Both the position numbers and the translations under genes were made by a program. Below, piece after piece: positions 7,766 to 16,067 of a stretch of 29,964 nucleotides of DNA (position 1 is its first letter; every line of letters starts with the position of its first letter). Location: assembly GCA_029564595.1 (NCBI GenBank), contig JAKQPS010000052.1, positions 1-29,964 on the forward strand, written 5' to 3'. The notes below the pieces were generated by a model that worked only from the letters and a program-made list of their open reading frames with translations, was not told the DNA's origin and searched no databases. This DNA comes from a bacterium (GTDB taxonomy: Bacteria > UBP15 > UBA6099).

Positions 7766-8857
7766 ATGGAAAATAAGGAAAGAGAAAAAAGAATTCGCTG
7801 GATCATCGACATGTGTGTCGTTCTATGTTTTTTCGCATGTCTTATCTCTCCGGCTGTTGTGATGATTGCAGGCTGCGAAGGCCCTTCGATGAAAGAGTTG
7901 TTTGAGCCGAAGACCGTTGCGGCGAGTCGCTCCGGTGGCGGCGGCGGCATAGATTCTTTTAGGAGCAACTTCAAGAATAGCTTCGGGCTTCGTAAGCCGT
8001 TGATCAAGCTCAACGCCATCATCTACGTGAAATGTCTTGGCGTTTCATCGAATAAAAATGTTCTTCTCGGCCGCGACGGATGGCTTTTCTATGTGGATGA
8101 AGCCGTAATAGAACGCTATAGGCGCACATATCTTTTCTCTGAAGAATATCTAGATGCTATTTATAAGAACATTGAGCGGAAGAGGGATTTTTTCAAAGGC
8201 AGGGAAACAACCTACATCTTTTTGGCAATCCCCGACAAGATCACAATATACCCCGAATATTTTCCGGCCAACCAGAACAAAGTATACGAACAGTCTAATT
8301 TCGACCAGATAGTCGAACACATGCGAAAAAACTCGAATTACCCGCTCATTGATTTGCGTCCGGCTCTGCTCGAAAGAAAGAAAACCGGCGCGGTGTTCTA
8401 CAAGACGGACACGCACTGGACGCCGCTTGGAGCATACACGGGCTATGTGGAATTGGTGAAAGAGATTGGGCTGTCATTCCCCGGCATGGAACCTATGCCT
8501 CTGTCCGACTTCAACATCATTGAAATCGAGAAAACCGACGGCGATCTAGCGAGGATGTTGGGCCTCGAAAACAGCTTGCTCGAAACGACGAATGACCTAG
8601 TTGCGCTGAATCAGGTCGAAGTCGCCCGGCAATCGTCGACCATGAACGGTTTGACAATAAGAATCACGAGATGCCCGGACGCAAAAATTCCTCGAGCAGT
8701 CATTTTTCACGACTCATTCATGCTGGCGATGATGCCGTTTCTCGAAAAGCATTTCAAAACCGCTGTCTTCGTTCACACGGCGGAAATCGACTTGGGGATT
8801 ATCGACAGAGTGAAACCAAACATAGTCATAATGCAAATGCTGGAACGCAATTTGTAA
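7766..8857 (+). CDS. AlgX/AlgJ-like SGNH O-acetyltransferase partner
   Basis: A 363-residue protein with an N-terminal membrane anchor (about 12-36) and an extracytoplasmic domain. NVLLGRDGWLFYVDEAV (99-114), LAIPDKITIYPEYFP (153-167), YKTDTHWTPLGAYTGYVEL (212-230) and FHDSFML (314-320) match the AlgX/AlgJ family. D215 and H217 of TDTHW and S317 of HDSF are the expected Asp-His-Ser catalytic residues of the SGNH fold. It likely takes the acetyl group delivered by the MBOAT protein and places it on a polysaccharide. A glycine run (about 57-61) follows the membrane segment and is probably a linker. ATG 7766 begins six bases after the MBOAT stop. Confidence 0.9.
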   Translation: MENKEREKRIRWIIDMCVVLCFFACLISPAVVMIAGCEGPSMKELFEPKTVAASRSGGGGGIDSFRSNFKNSFGLRKPLIKLNAIIYVKCLGVSSNKNVLLGRDGWLFYVDEAVIERYRRTYLFSEEYLDAIYKNIERKRDFFKGRETTYIFLAIPDKITIYPEYFPANQNKVYEQSNFDQIVEHMRKNSNYPLIDLRPALLERKKTGAVFYKTDTHWTPLGAYTGYVELVKEIGLSFPGMEPMPLSDFNIIEIEKTDGDLARMLGLENSLLETTNDLVALNQVEVARQSSTMNGLTIRITRCPDAKIPRAVIFHDSFMLAMMPFLEKHFKTAVFVHTAEIDLGIIDRVKPNIVIMQMLERNL

Positions 8858-9109
8858 TTGCCGCAATGAGGCCGCGCGCTTGCAGACTGTCGGAAAGCCG
8901 GCTTTTCTTCAGATTTGGCATACAGATATTTAATCAATTTCAGACATTGGCAAACGTGTTGAGTGTGCGCGCGGGACGAAGCGGGCGGTTGTTTGCCGGA
9001 CTGCTTGTTGTTGGCCGGGACTTTTTTCATTAGTATTAATTAGCGCGTTTGTTTGGTTGCAACGCGAAGAAATAAGGTTGGCGCGATTGTTGATTAAGGA
9101 GGAGAAGAT

Positions 9110-9943
9110 ATGAACGCTTTGAAAACGACTTTTCTGATGGGGGCGCTGTTCGGGTTTTTTCTGCTTGTCGGGGGACTGATGGGCGGAGAGGCCGGAATGG
9201 CGTTCGCTTTTGTAGTGGCTCTCGTGATGAATTTTTCGATGTACTGGTTCAGCGACAAGATAGTGTTGGCGATGTACAAGGCGAAGGAGTTGCCGCCGGA
9301 TATCGCGCCGCGTTTGCACGCGATGGTTGCAAAGTTGTCTGTGGCGGCGGGAATCCCCGCGCCGCGCGTGTATCTGGTTCCGATGCCGGTTCCGAATGCG
9401 TTCGCGACAGGGCGGAATCCGGCGAACGGAGTGGTGGCGGTCACGCAGGGGCTTCTGGATATTCTGGACGAGGCCGAGGTAGAAGGGGTTATCGCCCACG
9501 AGATCGGCCACATAAAGAACCGGGACACGCTTATATCATGTCTGGCGGCGGCGATGGCGGGGGCGATAATGATGCTGGCCTCGATGGCGCGCTGGGCGGC
9601 CATATTCGGCGGCAGGGACAACAGGGGCAACGTCGTCACGCTCATTGCCACAGCCGTGTTCGCGCCCATAGCCGCGATGCTGATACAAATGGCGATATCC
9701 AGATCGAGGGAGTACATGGCGGACGACACTGCGGCGCGGCTGACAAGGAATCCGCGCGGGCTGGCCACAGCGCTCGCGAAACTGGAAACGGTCTCGAAGC
9801 GGCATCCGATAAGAGGCGGCAACAGCGCGACGGCGCACATGTTCATAGTCAACCCGTTCGCCGGCGGCGCGCTGGCGGGGCTGTTCTCCACCCACCCGCC
9901 GATAGCGGAGAGAATCAAGCGGCTTGAGAAAGCGGCGTTCTGA
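9110..9943 (+). CDS. htpX: Zinc metalloprotease HtpX
   Basis: A 277-residue M48 membrane protease. Two N-terminal hydrophobic segments (about 8-25 and 28-46) are followed by the zinc motif HEIGH at 130-134, two further hydrophobic segments (143-163 and 176-196), and SREYMADDTAA with the third zinc ligand E201. The tail ends FSTHPPIAERIKRLEK, which is typical of HtpX. It cleaves misfolded or damaged inner-membrane proteins from the cytoplasmic side. Length is close to the family norm. The start is ATG 9110 with AGGAGG seven bases upstream. About 250 bp upstream hold no gene; a weak TTGGCC-N17-TATTAA pair ending near 9038 is the only promoter candidate I see. It appears to be transcribed alone. 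Confidence 0.96.
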   Translation: MNALKTTFLMGALFGFFLLVGGLMGGEAGMAFAFVVALVMNFSMYWFSDKIVLAMYKAKELPPDIAPRLHAMVAKLSVAAGIPAPRVYLVPMPVPNAFATGRNPANGVVAVTQGLLDILDEAEVEGVIAHEIGHIKNRDTLISCLAAAMAGAIMMLASMARWAAIFGGRDNRGNVVTLIATAVFAPIAAMLIQMAISRSREYMADDTAARLTRNPRGLATALAKLETVSKRHPIRGGNSATAHMFIVNPFAGGALAGLFSTHPPIAERIKRLEKAAF

Positions 9944-9984
9944 CGCCCCCTGAATAGGCGGAGAGCGGCCCCGCTCCGCTCAGG

Positions 9985-10013
9985 TTGCCATTTATCCGAT
10001 ACGGCGCGATAAT
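9985..10013 (+). promoter_or_regulatory. Candidate sigma-70-type promoter of the TPR gene
   Basis: TTGCCA at 9985-9990, a 17-base spacer, and GATAAT at 10008-10013, each one base from consensus. It lies in the 114-bp gap after htpX and points at the TPR gene. Confidence 0.55.
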
Positions 10014-10087
10014 TTATATAATGTTGCCAACGCCGGGCAGCGCCCGGCCGGTCGCCTATGATCTTTGCTGAGCATATAGATAAAGAG

Positions 10088-11275
10088 ATGTCCGAGCGGG
10101 GAGCGCGCGCTCCGGGCAGCCGCGCCACGCGGTTCCGGAGGCGGGCGGCCTGCTTGTGTTTTGCCGCCGCTGTGCTGCTTGCCGGGGCCGCGCCCCGCGC
10201 GGCTGAAGCTTACCGCACTGTGGCGGTCATTGACTATTCGGAAAAGCTCTCCGCAGACGACACCGCCCTGACGAGCGCGATAAACACCTCGCTGGCATAC
10301 AGGATCGAAGCGCTGCCGGGCGCGGGCGTCGTTCCGGAATCGGACATCGAAACGTATCTGCGCGCCGCCGACATCCGCAAGCTATGGAACCAAGACAAGC
10401 CCGCCGCGAAGGAGTTCGGCAGGATGTCCAACGCCGATCTAGTAGTCATGGGCCGGCACTGGCGACTCTCTTCCGGCCCGATGAACTCGGAGTTCAGAGT
10501 GTTGTACATGCCCCCCGGCGACCCCGCGCGAACCTCCCGCATCAACTTCAAATCATCAATCGACAACGTCTCGGAATACCAGAAAAAAATCTTCGACGGA
10601 GTGATATCCGAACTGCCCATCAAGGCCCCCGCAGGTTTCTGGGCCGGACAGCGCGTCATCCGAAACAAAGACGCGTTCAGGCACTTCGGGCGCGGCATAA
10701 TGAACATCAATTCGCAGAAGGCCGAAGCCGGTCTGTCCGATTTCGACAGGGCCTTGAAAGTGGAGCCGGACGCGCGCGATATCCACTACTATCTCGGCAG
10801 GTACTTCACCACCCGGCAGTTCGACTTCAACCGGGCGGTCGAGCGGCTCGAAAAGGTGGCGTCTGCCAGAGGCGGGGACGCGGGAGCTCAATACTGGCTG
10901 GGGTTCACATACTATCTGAAAGCGGACTCGCAGTCGGCGCTTAAATCGTTCGAGCGGGCGAAGTCTCTTGACCCCGGCTCGCTAGAAACGCTGCTGATGC
11001 TCGGGATGCTCTACAACGAAAAAGGTGACTACGAGCAGGCGATAAAGAACTACAGAGCGGCGCTGGCGCTGGCTCCGCACAGGGCGTCGGTGTGGTACTC
11101 GCTGGCTGCGGCTGCGGCGGTGTCCGGCAAGCGCGACGAGGCCCTCGCTGCCCTGCGCCGCTCGCTCGAACTTGACGCCGCAACTTTCCACCTGCCTGCG
11201 CGCACGGACGCCGATTTCGCCTCCCTCCGCTCCTTGCGCGAGTTCAGGGAAATTATCGACGGATTAAGACCGTAA
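10088..11275 (+). CDS. Exported TPR-repeat protein
   Basis: An exported protein of about 395 residues. An Arg-rich n-region (RFRRR) is followed by a hydrophobic core and the likely cleavage site AAEA/Y. The N-terminal third (YRTVAVIDYSE, then NADLVVMGRHW) resembles the CsgG/TolB-N style of domain in periplasmic proteins, though only loosely. From about residue 195 on there are at least four tetratricopeptide units: LSDFDRALKVEPD, VERLEKVASA, LKSFERAKSLDPGS with MLYNEKGDYEQAIKNYRAALALAP, then KRDEALAALRRSLELD. TPRs bind other proteins; the partner is unknown. An in-frame ATG at 10058 is also possible; neither start has a good SD, and I prefer 10088 because it gives a more usual signal-peptide n-region. 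The lipoprotein gene starts six bases after the stop. Confidence 0.8.
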   Translation: MSERGARAPGSRATRFRRRAACLCFAAAVLLAGAAPRAAEAYRTVAVIDYSEKLSADDTALTSAINTSLAYRIEALPGAGVVPESDIETYLRAADIRKLWNQDKPAAKEFGRMSNADLVVMGRHWRLSSGPMNSEFRVLYMPPGDPARTSRINFKSSIDNVSEYQKKIFDGVISELPIKAPAGFWAGQRVIRNKDAFRHFGRGIMNINSQKAEAGLSDFDRALKVEPDARDIHYYLGRYFTTRQFDFNRAVERLEKVASARGGDAGAQYWLGFTYYLKADSQSALKSFERAKSLDPGSLETLLMLGMLYNEKGDYEQAIKNYRAALALAPHRASVWYSLAAAAAVSGKRDEALAALRRSLELDAATFHLPARTDADFASLRSLREFREIIDGLRP

Positions 11276-11281
11276 AACGAT

Positions 11282-11878
11282 ATGATAGAACCGAAACGCA
11301 ATAGATTGAAACGCGCGTCTGCGCTGGCGGTCATAGCGGCGGTTGCCGTCTTGATCTCAGGATGCCCCCGTGGTAAAGGCCCATCCGCCGCCCCTCCGGA
11401 AACCGTTCCCGCCGCCACCGCCAGAGACCCGGTGCAGAGCGTTCTCGCAGCGGATGTCGAACTGGCCGCAGGGGACTCAGAGACGTTGCGCGCCGCCCGC
11501 GCTTCCGGCATCATAGCCGCGGCGGTGGACTGCGAACGCCCTCCCATGTGCTTCAGGGATGAATACGGCGTCGCGCGCGGCTTCGAACCCGACCTGCTAA
11601 AATTCATCGCGTCCGCTCTCGGAGCAAAAATCAATATCGTGTCTCCCGGCGACCCGGCAGCGGTCATATCCGCCCCCTCCGTACCGAACGACTCCCAATC
11701 ATCAGTCGTCTATTACTATTCCGCAGCAACCGGCCCGCTAGCGTTTGCAATTTCCGGCGACGCCGGATTCAAAAACGCCGTCGCCCTTGTCATCACCCAC
11801 CTCTACGATACCGGCGCTTACGGCGGCATTTACAAAAACTGGAACAACCCGCAGAAAAACTCATCTAACCGCAAATGA
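11282..11878 (+). CDS. Lipoprotein with an internally shortened solute-binding-protein fold
   Basis: A 198-residue lipoprotein: hydrophobic leader ending in the lipobox LISGC. After a Pro/Ala-rich linker, AAAVDCERPPMCFRDEYGVA followed by GFEPDLLKFIASALGAKINIV is the first lobe of a family 3 solute-binding protein (amino-acid ABC transport type). The C-terminal AFAISGDAGFKNAVALVITH, then DTGAYGGIYKNWN, is the usual closing helix of the same fold. The roughly 100-110 residues normally between them, which make the second lobe and most ligand contacts, are missing, replaced by about 30 residues. Either this is a decayed gene with an in-frame deletion or a minimal ligand-sensing lipoprotein. There is no ABC transporter nearby. 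It is probably cotranscribed with the TPR gene. Confidence 0.7.
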   Translation: MIEPKRNRLKRASALAVIAAVAVLISGCPRGKGPSAAPPETVPAATARDPVQSVLAADVELAAGDSETLRAARASGIIAAAVDCERPPMCFRDEYGVARGFEPDLLKFIASALGAKINIVSPGDPAAVISAPSVPNDSQSSVVYYYSAATGPLAFAISGDAGFKNAVALVITHLYDTGAYGGIYKNWNNPQKNSSNRK

Positions 11879-11906
11879 AATCGGAATATCTTCATGTTTA
11901 TCGACA

Positions 11907-11938
11907 TTGACAATCAAAATGTAATTTTGCTCTATACA
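11907..11938 (+). promoter_or_regulatory. Candidate promoter of the radical SAM gene
   Basis: A perfect TTGACA at 11907-11912 is followed by TG-C-TCTATA (an extended -10 form, hexamer 11931-11936, 18-base spacer), or TATACA at 11933 with a longer 20-base spacer. The segment is noticeably AT-rich compared with its surroundings. About 105 bp of leader would precede the ATG. Confidence 0.45.
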
Positions 11939-12044
11939 AACGATTAATCTTTTCTGTGGACATTCGTGTCACAGGCGCTATCATTATGACACCCGGCGGA
12001 CGCGCATCCGCAGTCAGCGTCCCCGGCGGAGAAGAGGTTACACA

Positions 12045-14000
12045 ATGAAATTACTGCTTACTTCGGTGTTCAGGCCCTTCGGCGTCGACGACGCCTATGG
12101 CCGCAAGGAAAATAAACTCGAGCTTTTCCACAATCAGGTGACCCGCGAGCAGGGCATCTTCTCGCTCAGGTACAACCACAGGAGTTTCGGCCTCTATTTC
12201 ATCGCGGAAAACCTGTCCACTCCCACCACTGTGCTCGACTTCCCATCGATAAAACAGTTTCGCAAGGAGCTAGCCAAAGGTTACGACTACGTGGGCATTT
12301 CCTTCATCGCTCCGAACTTCGTGAAAGCGCGAAGGATGGCGGAGATAATCAGAGAGGTTTCGCCGCAGACGAAGATTATCCTTGGCGGCCACGGTTCGAG
12401 AATCCCCGATATCGAGACTTTGATCGACTGCGACCATGTTCTGCCCGGAGAGGGAATCAGCAAGCTGCGGAAGCTTTTGGGAGAGGACATGAACGCGCCG
12501 ATAAAGCACCCGGCGATGCCAGCCGCTGACCACAAAAGGATTCTCGGGCTTCCGTTCACGCAACAGGGCGCGGTGCTAGTGCCCGGCGTGGGATGCCCGA
12601 ACGCCTGCCGGTTCTGCTGCACGTCCCACTTCTACGACAAGGAATACACCCCGTTCCTGAAAACGGGCAAAGACATATTCGACGTGTGTGTGCGGCTCGC
12701 GGACGAGCTTAAGACAAACGACTTCTTCGTGATGGACGAGAACTTCCTGCTTCACAAGGATAGGGCGATGGAGCTGCTGGCGCTCATGCGCGAGCACAAC
12801 CGGCCGTTTAACTTCAGCGTGTTCTCGTCCGCAGAGGCGATAACGGCGTTCGGCGTGGACAACATGATGGCGCTGGGCGTCAACTACGTGTGGATTGGCG
12901 TCGAGTCCAAGCGGAACCTGTTCGAGAAAACAAAAGGAATCGACGTTCAGGCGCTCATCGCCGAACTCCGCGCGAACGGGATATTCGTGCTGGCATCGTC
13001 CATCCTTTTCCTTGAACATCACGACAAAGAGAGCATCAACGAGGACATCGATTTCGCGATAAGTCTGAAGCCGGATTTCACACAGTTCATGCAGCTCGGC
13101 CCCCTGCCGCAGACTAGGCTCTATCTCGAATACAAAGAGCAAGGACTACTGCTGGATGACGTGCCGTACGAGGAATGGCACGGCCAGCACATGCTGTGGT
13201 TCAAACATCCGCACTTCACGCGGGAGGAAAGCGCGGCGACGACTAAAGAGGCGTTCGCGCGCGAGTTCCGCGAGCTAGGCCCGTCCATACTCAGGGTCGG
13301 CGAGGCAATGATTCAGGGGCTGGATTCCCCTCATTACAAGAGCGGAGACCCGATGATGGCGGCGAGATACGAAACCGCCGTTCGCAGATGCAAGGCATAC
13401 CGTCACGCGCTGACCGCCCTTAAATGGCTTGCCCCGGAAAAACAGATGAAAGAGAAAGCCGGGCGTATAGAGGCGATGTTCGCCGAGAGGTTCGGAGCGC
13501 GAACCCCGGCGCATTTCGCCACAAACGCGGCGGTCTGGGCGATGGCGAGCGCGGCGCGGATGAGATACGAGAGGGAGTTCCATCCTCATAATCCGCGAGC
13601 GATCGTCACCCGGTTCAGGATGGAGCCGGCTGTGGTCGCCGCCGCCGCGTGTTCCGCCGCACGCGCCACTGCCCTCCTTAAACTTCGCAAAGCATGGGCT
13701 TTCATCGAAAAAAGAGGCGAAGAAGCCGAGCTTTCGGTTTACCTTCGCGGCTCTGTAAAAGAGAAAACCATGCGCAGGCTGATTAACGCGCTCAATGAAA
13801 AGAAGATAGCCGTCAAAGCCGTTCACATAAACCTTGCGCCTTTGGCGCGTCTGGACTCTGAGGCATTCGGCAGGATGCTTGAATCTCTTTCCCGCAAAGG
13901 CGCGGACATTAAGATAAATTGTTCGGAGGCGCACGCGCGCCAGATGGCGGCGCTCCGCAAACGTCTCAAAGGGCTTCAATTTGCAGTGAACGAAAGATAA
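12045..14000 (+). CDS. B12-binding-type radical SAM protein with an STAS-like C-terminal domain
   Basis: A 651-residue protein. Residues 1 to about 150 resemble the cobalamin-binding (Rossmann) domain of the large B12-binding radical SAM group: YVGISFIAPNFVKARRMAEI, then IILGGHGSRIPDIETLIDCD and VLPGEG. The radical SAM core follows, with C184, C188 and C191 (CPNACRFC) for the 4Fe-4S cluster, then DENFLLH and GVNYVWIGVESK, both typical of the barrel. The substrate cannot be read from the sequence. From about residue 565 the protein changes character: SVYLRGSVKEKTMRRLINAL, then INLAPLARLDSEAFGRMLESL and IKINCSEAHARQM look like an STAS (anti-sigma-factor-antagonist) fold. Start ATG 12045 has GAGG seven bases upstream. 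It is monocistronic and ends at a shared terminator. Confidence 0.88.
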   Translation: MKLLLTSVFRPFGVDDAYGRKENKLELFHNQVTREQGIFSLRYNHRSFGLYFIAENLSTPTTVLDFPSIKQFRKELAKGYDYVGISFIAPNFVKARRMAEIIREVSPQTKIILGGHGSRIPDIETLIDCDHVLPGEGISKLRKLLGEDMNAPIKHPAMPAADHKRILGLPFTQQGAVLVPGVGCPNACRFCCTSHFYDKEYTPFLKTGKDIFDVCVRLADELKTNDFFVMDENFLLHKDRAMELLALMREHNRPFNFSVFSSAEAITAFGVDNMMALGVNYVWIGVESKRNLFEKTKGIDVQALIAELRANGIFVLASSILFLEHHDKESINEDIDFAISLKPDFTQFMQLGPLPQTRLYLEYKEQGLLLDDVPYEEWHGQHMLWFKHPHFTREESAATTKEAFAREFRELGPSILRVGEAMIQGLDSPHYKSGDPMMAARYETAVRRCKAYRHALTALKWLAPEKQMKEKAGRIEAMFAERFGARTPAHFATNAAVWAMASAARMRYEREFHPHNPRAIVTRFRMEPAVVAAAACSAARATALLKLRKAWAFIEKRGEEAELSVYLRGSVKEKTMRRLINALNEKKIAVKAVHINLAPLARLDSEAFGRMLESLSRKGADIKINCSEAHARQMAALRKRLKGLQFAVNER

Positions 14001-14025
14001 CCGCGAGAAACAACCATAGGTCGCG

Positions 14026-14067
14026 CATAAAAAAAGAAACCCGCCACGGCGGGTTTCTTTTTTTATG
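14026..14067. terminator. Bidirectional intrinsic terminator between the radical SAM gene and flagellin 1
   Basis: Perfect 19-bp stem (14026-14044 with 14049-14067) and a 4-base loop. The GC core ACCCGC/GCGGGT is flanked by A-runs on one side and T-runs on the other, so it ends both converging transcripts. Confidence 0.92.
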
Positions 14068-14092
14068 TCAGGATTTCAGTTCTTGCGATGTG

Positions 14093-14956
14093 TTACTTCA
14101 GAAGCTGCAGCACGCTCTGCGGTTGAGCGTTTGCCTGAGCGAGTATCGCCGTGCCGCTCTGCTGGAGTATCTGCAGGCGGGTGAACTCGCTAATCTCGAC
14201 TGCCATGTCCGCGTCGTAGATGCGGCTCTTGGCGGCGGAGATGTTGATGTCGGCAGCCTTCAGGTCGTCGATGATGTGTCCGAGGCGGCGTTCCTGTATG
14301 CCGAGGTTTGCGCGAATGTCGGATATCTGGTTGATAGCGCTGTTGACGAAGTCGATCGAGGACTGAGCGGCAGACGCGACAAGCAGGTTTCTGCGGTCGG
14401 CGGGCACTGACATCCAGTCAGCTCCGAAAGCCAGATTAAGTTGACCGGAAACGGTCAGCAACGGGATGGTGACGGAAAGCCTGAACGTAGCGCCGTTATC
14501 CGGGCCGACCTGAAGGACCTGTCCGGCAGAGTAAGTTCCGTCGAACAGAACTTTCGTGTTGAAAGTCACCGCGCTTGATTTCCTGTGAATCTCATCCATC
14601 AAGCTTTTGAACTCGTTGTCGAGCCGGGTCATGTCGGCCGTGGTGAGCGTTGCCTCGTTTGCCGCTCGCACCGCGAGGTCGCGCATCCTCAGCAGGATGT
14701 CGTGCGTCTCGCTAAGAGAGCCGTCGGCTGTGCGGATAAGGTTGATGCCGTCCTCGGCGTTCTGCACGGCGGTGCGGATGCCGCCGATCTGCGACTCCAT
14801 CCCCTTTGCGATAGCAAGTCCGCTGGGGTCGTCCGAGGCATGATTGATTCTCAGCCCCGACGACAGTCTTTCAAGCGACGTCTGCAATCCGAGGTTCGTC
14901 AGCCTCAGATTGTTCAGCCCTATCAGACCGGAAATGTTTGTGTTTACTACGGACAT
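14093..14956 (-). CDS. fliC: Flagellin, paralog 1
   Basis: A 287-residue flagellin. The N-terminal D0/D1 part begins MSVVNTNISGLIGLNNLRLT and contains LERLSSGLRINHASDDPSGLAI; the C-terminal part ends QILQQSGTAILAQANAQPQS plus VLQLLK. There is almost no D2/D3 outer domain: only about 60 residues in the middle differ among the three paralogs. The protein is exported by the flagellar type III system and polymerises into the filament. This copy has the longest centre and a lone FGADWMSVPADRRNLLVAS stretch not found in the others. The start ATG has GGAGG seven bases upstream. It carries its own sigma-28-type promoter, leader hairpin and terminator, so it is a single-gene unit. Confidence 0.97.
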   Translation of the reverse strand: MSVVNTNISGLIGLNNLRLTNLGLQTSLERLSSGLRINHASDDPSGLAIAKGMESQIGGIRTAVQNAEDGINLIRTADGSLSETHDILLRMRDLAVRAANEATLTTADMTRLDNEFKSLMDEIHRKSSAVTFNTKVLFDGTYSAGQVLQVGPDNGATFRLSVTIPLLTVSGQLNLAFGADWMSVPADRRNLLVASAAQSSIDFVNSAINQISDIRANLGIQERRLGHIIDDLKAADINISAAKSRIYDADMAVEISEFTRLQILQQSGTAILAQANAQPQSVLQLLK

Positions 14957-14978
14957 AATTACACCTCCATGTTGTAGA

Positions 14979-14998
14979 GTCGATCGTCCGTGATCGAC
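14979..14998 (-). promoter_or_regulatory. Flagellin 1 leader hairpin with a CsrA-type ACGGAC loop
   Basis: On the transcript, stem GUCGAUC/GAUCGAC (7 bp, perfect) closes the hexaloop ACGGAC (14986-14991). A hexaloop of the form ANGGAN is the preferred CsrA/RsmA binding site. The SD region downstream (14970-14961, AUGGAGGUGU) holds a second AnGGA. Both sites lie in the leader expected from the sigma-28 promoter. Confidence 0.7.
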
Positions 14999-15013
14999 CT
15001 AATTCATATTCTT

Positions 15014-15040
15014 TTATCGACGAAAAAACGCACAACTTAA
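15014..15040 (-). promoter_or_regulatory. Sigma-28 (FliA)-type promoter of flagellin 1
   Basis: Minus strand: TTAAGTTG (15040-15033), exactly 11 bases, then GTCGATAA (15021-15014). The consensus is TAAAGTTT-N11-GCCGATAA: 6 of 8 and 7 of 8 positions match with exact spacing. Confidence 0.88.
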
Positions 15041-15120
15041 CACAATGCGCATAAAAAGATAATGATAAATATGGCGGTTCGCCAGCCGCGCTTTCCACCT
15101 TCGGGAGATGAAACAAAGAA

Positions 15121-15146
15121 AAGCGCCTCCCGCAAAGGAGGCGCTT
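15121..15146 (-). terminator. Intrinsic terminator after flagellin 2
   Basis: 10-bp perfect stem AAGCGCCTCC/GGAGGCGCTT with a 6-base loop. On the minus-strand transcript it is followed by TTCTTTG. It lies about 32 bases past the stop of flagellin 2. Confidence 0.85.
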
Positions 15147-15178
15147 GCAGAATCATTATGTTTAAACTTTGTTGTTTT

Positions 15179-16009
15179 TTACTTCAGAAGTTGCAACACG
15201 CTCTGCGGCTGAGCGTTTGCCTGAGCGAGAATGGCCGTGCCGCTCTGTTGTAGAATCTGCAGGCGGGTGAACTCGCTAATCTCGACTGCCATGTCCGCGT
15301 CGTAGATGCGGCTCTTGGCGGCGGAGATGTTGATGTCGGCGGCCTTCAGGTCGTCGATGATGTGGTCGAGGCGGCGTTCCTGAATGCCGAGGTTGGCGCG
15401 CACGTCGGACACTTGATTGATCGCGCTGTTGATCAAGGTGATCGCCGATTGAGCGTCCACCACCACGCCTACGGACGCCGTGTTGATTCCAAGTCCAGCG
15501 GCATCAAGGGCGGGGATGGTCACCGTCAACTGGAAGGTTGCTCCATTGTCCGGGCCGATCTGAAGTACCTGCCCGGCGGCAAACAACGTTCCGTCGAACA
15601 GAACCTTGGTATTGAACGTGACGGCGGTTGACTTGCGGTCAATCTCGTCCATGAGGCTGTTGAATTCGTTGTTGAGCCTCGTAAGGTCGGCGGATGTGAG
15701 CGTGGCTTCGTTGGCAGCGCGCACCGCAAGGTCTCTCATCCTCAGCAGGATGTCCTGCGTTTCGCTCAACGAGCCGTCCGCCGTGCGGATCAGGTTAATC
15801 CCGTCCTCGGCGTTCTGCACGGCGGTGCGGATGCCGCCGATCTGCGCTTCCATGCCCTTTGCTATTGCAAGTCCGCTTGGGTCGTCCGAAGCGTGATTTA
15901 TCCTCAGCCCGGACGAAAGCCTCTCCAAAGATGTCTGCAACCCGAGGTTGGTCAACCTCAGATTGTTCAGTCCTATCAGTCCCGAAATGTTCGTGTTTAC
16001 GACTGACAT
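15179..16009 (-). CDS. fliC: Flagellin, paralog 2
   Basis: A 276-residue flagellin with the same D0/D1 ends as its neighbours and a different centre (TIPALDAAGLGINTASVGVVV). LGIQERRLDHIIDDL has Asp where the other two copies have Gly. Although the protein ends are nearly identical to those of paralogs 1 and 3, the 5-prime part of this gene differs at many silent positions, while the 3-prime part matches the others almost base for base. ATG 16009 has GGAGG seven bases upstream. It has its own sigma-28-type promoter and terminator. All three copies would give subunits of one filament with a smooth, short-domain surface. Confidence 0.97.
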   Translation of the reverse strand: MSVVNTNISGLIGLNNLRLTNLGLQTSLERLSSGLRINHASDDPSGLAIAKGMEAQIGGIRTAVQNAEDGINLIRTADGSLSETQDILLRMRDLAVRAANEATLTSADLTRLNNEFNSLMDEIDRKSTAVTFNTKVLFDGTLFAAGQVLQIGPDNGATFQLTVTIPALDAAGLGINTASVGVVVDAQSAITLINSAINQVSDVRANLGIQERRLDHIIDDLKAADINISAAKSRIYDADMAVEISEFTRLQILQQSGTAILAQANAQPQSVLQLLK

Positions 16010-16031
16010 TTCTCCACCTCCATGTTTTTCC

Positions 16032-16051
16032 GCCGATCATCCATTATCGAC
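16032..16051 (-). promoter_or_regulatory. Flagellin 2 leader hairpin with an AUGGAU loop
   Basis: On the transcript, six pairs (one of them G-U) close an 8-base loop, AAUGGAUG. The pairing is preserved relative to the flagellin 1 and 3 leaders although the stem bases differ. The loop core AUGGAU again matches ANGGAN. The SD region AUGGAGGUGG downstream holds another AnGGA. Confidence 0.6.
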
Positions 16052-16067
16052 GTTTTAGACAGTCTAG

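Noticed and set aside
9094-10128. 344-codon minus-strand frame across htpX
   Set aside because: Antisense to htpX with its HEIGH motif; the composition is that of a shadow frame and it has no ribosome site.
16044-16051. Second GTCGATAA as a tandem sigma-28 promoter of flagellin 2
   Set aside because: The -35 region at the right spacing (TAACTAGA) fits poorly, and the sequence forms one arm of the leader hairpin.
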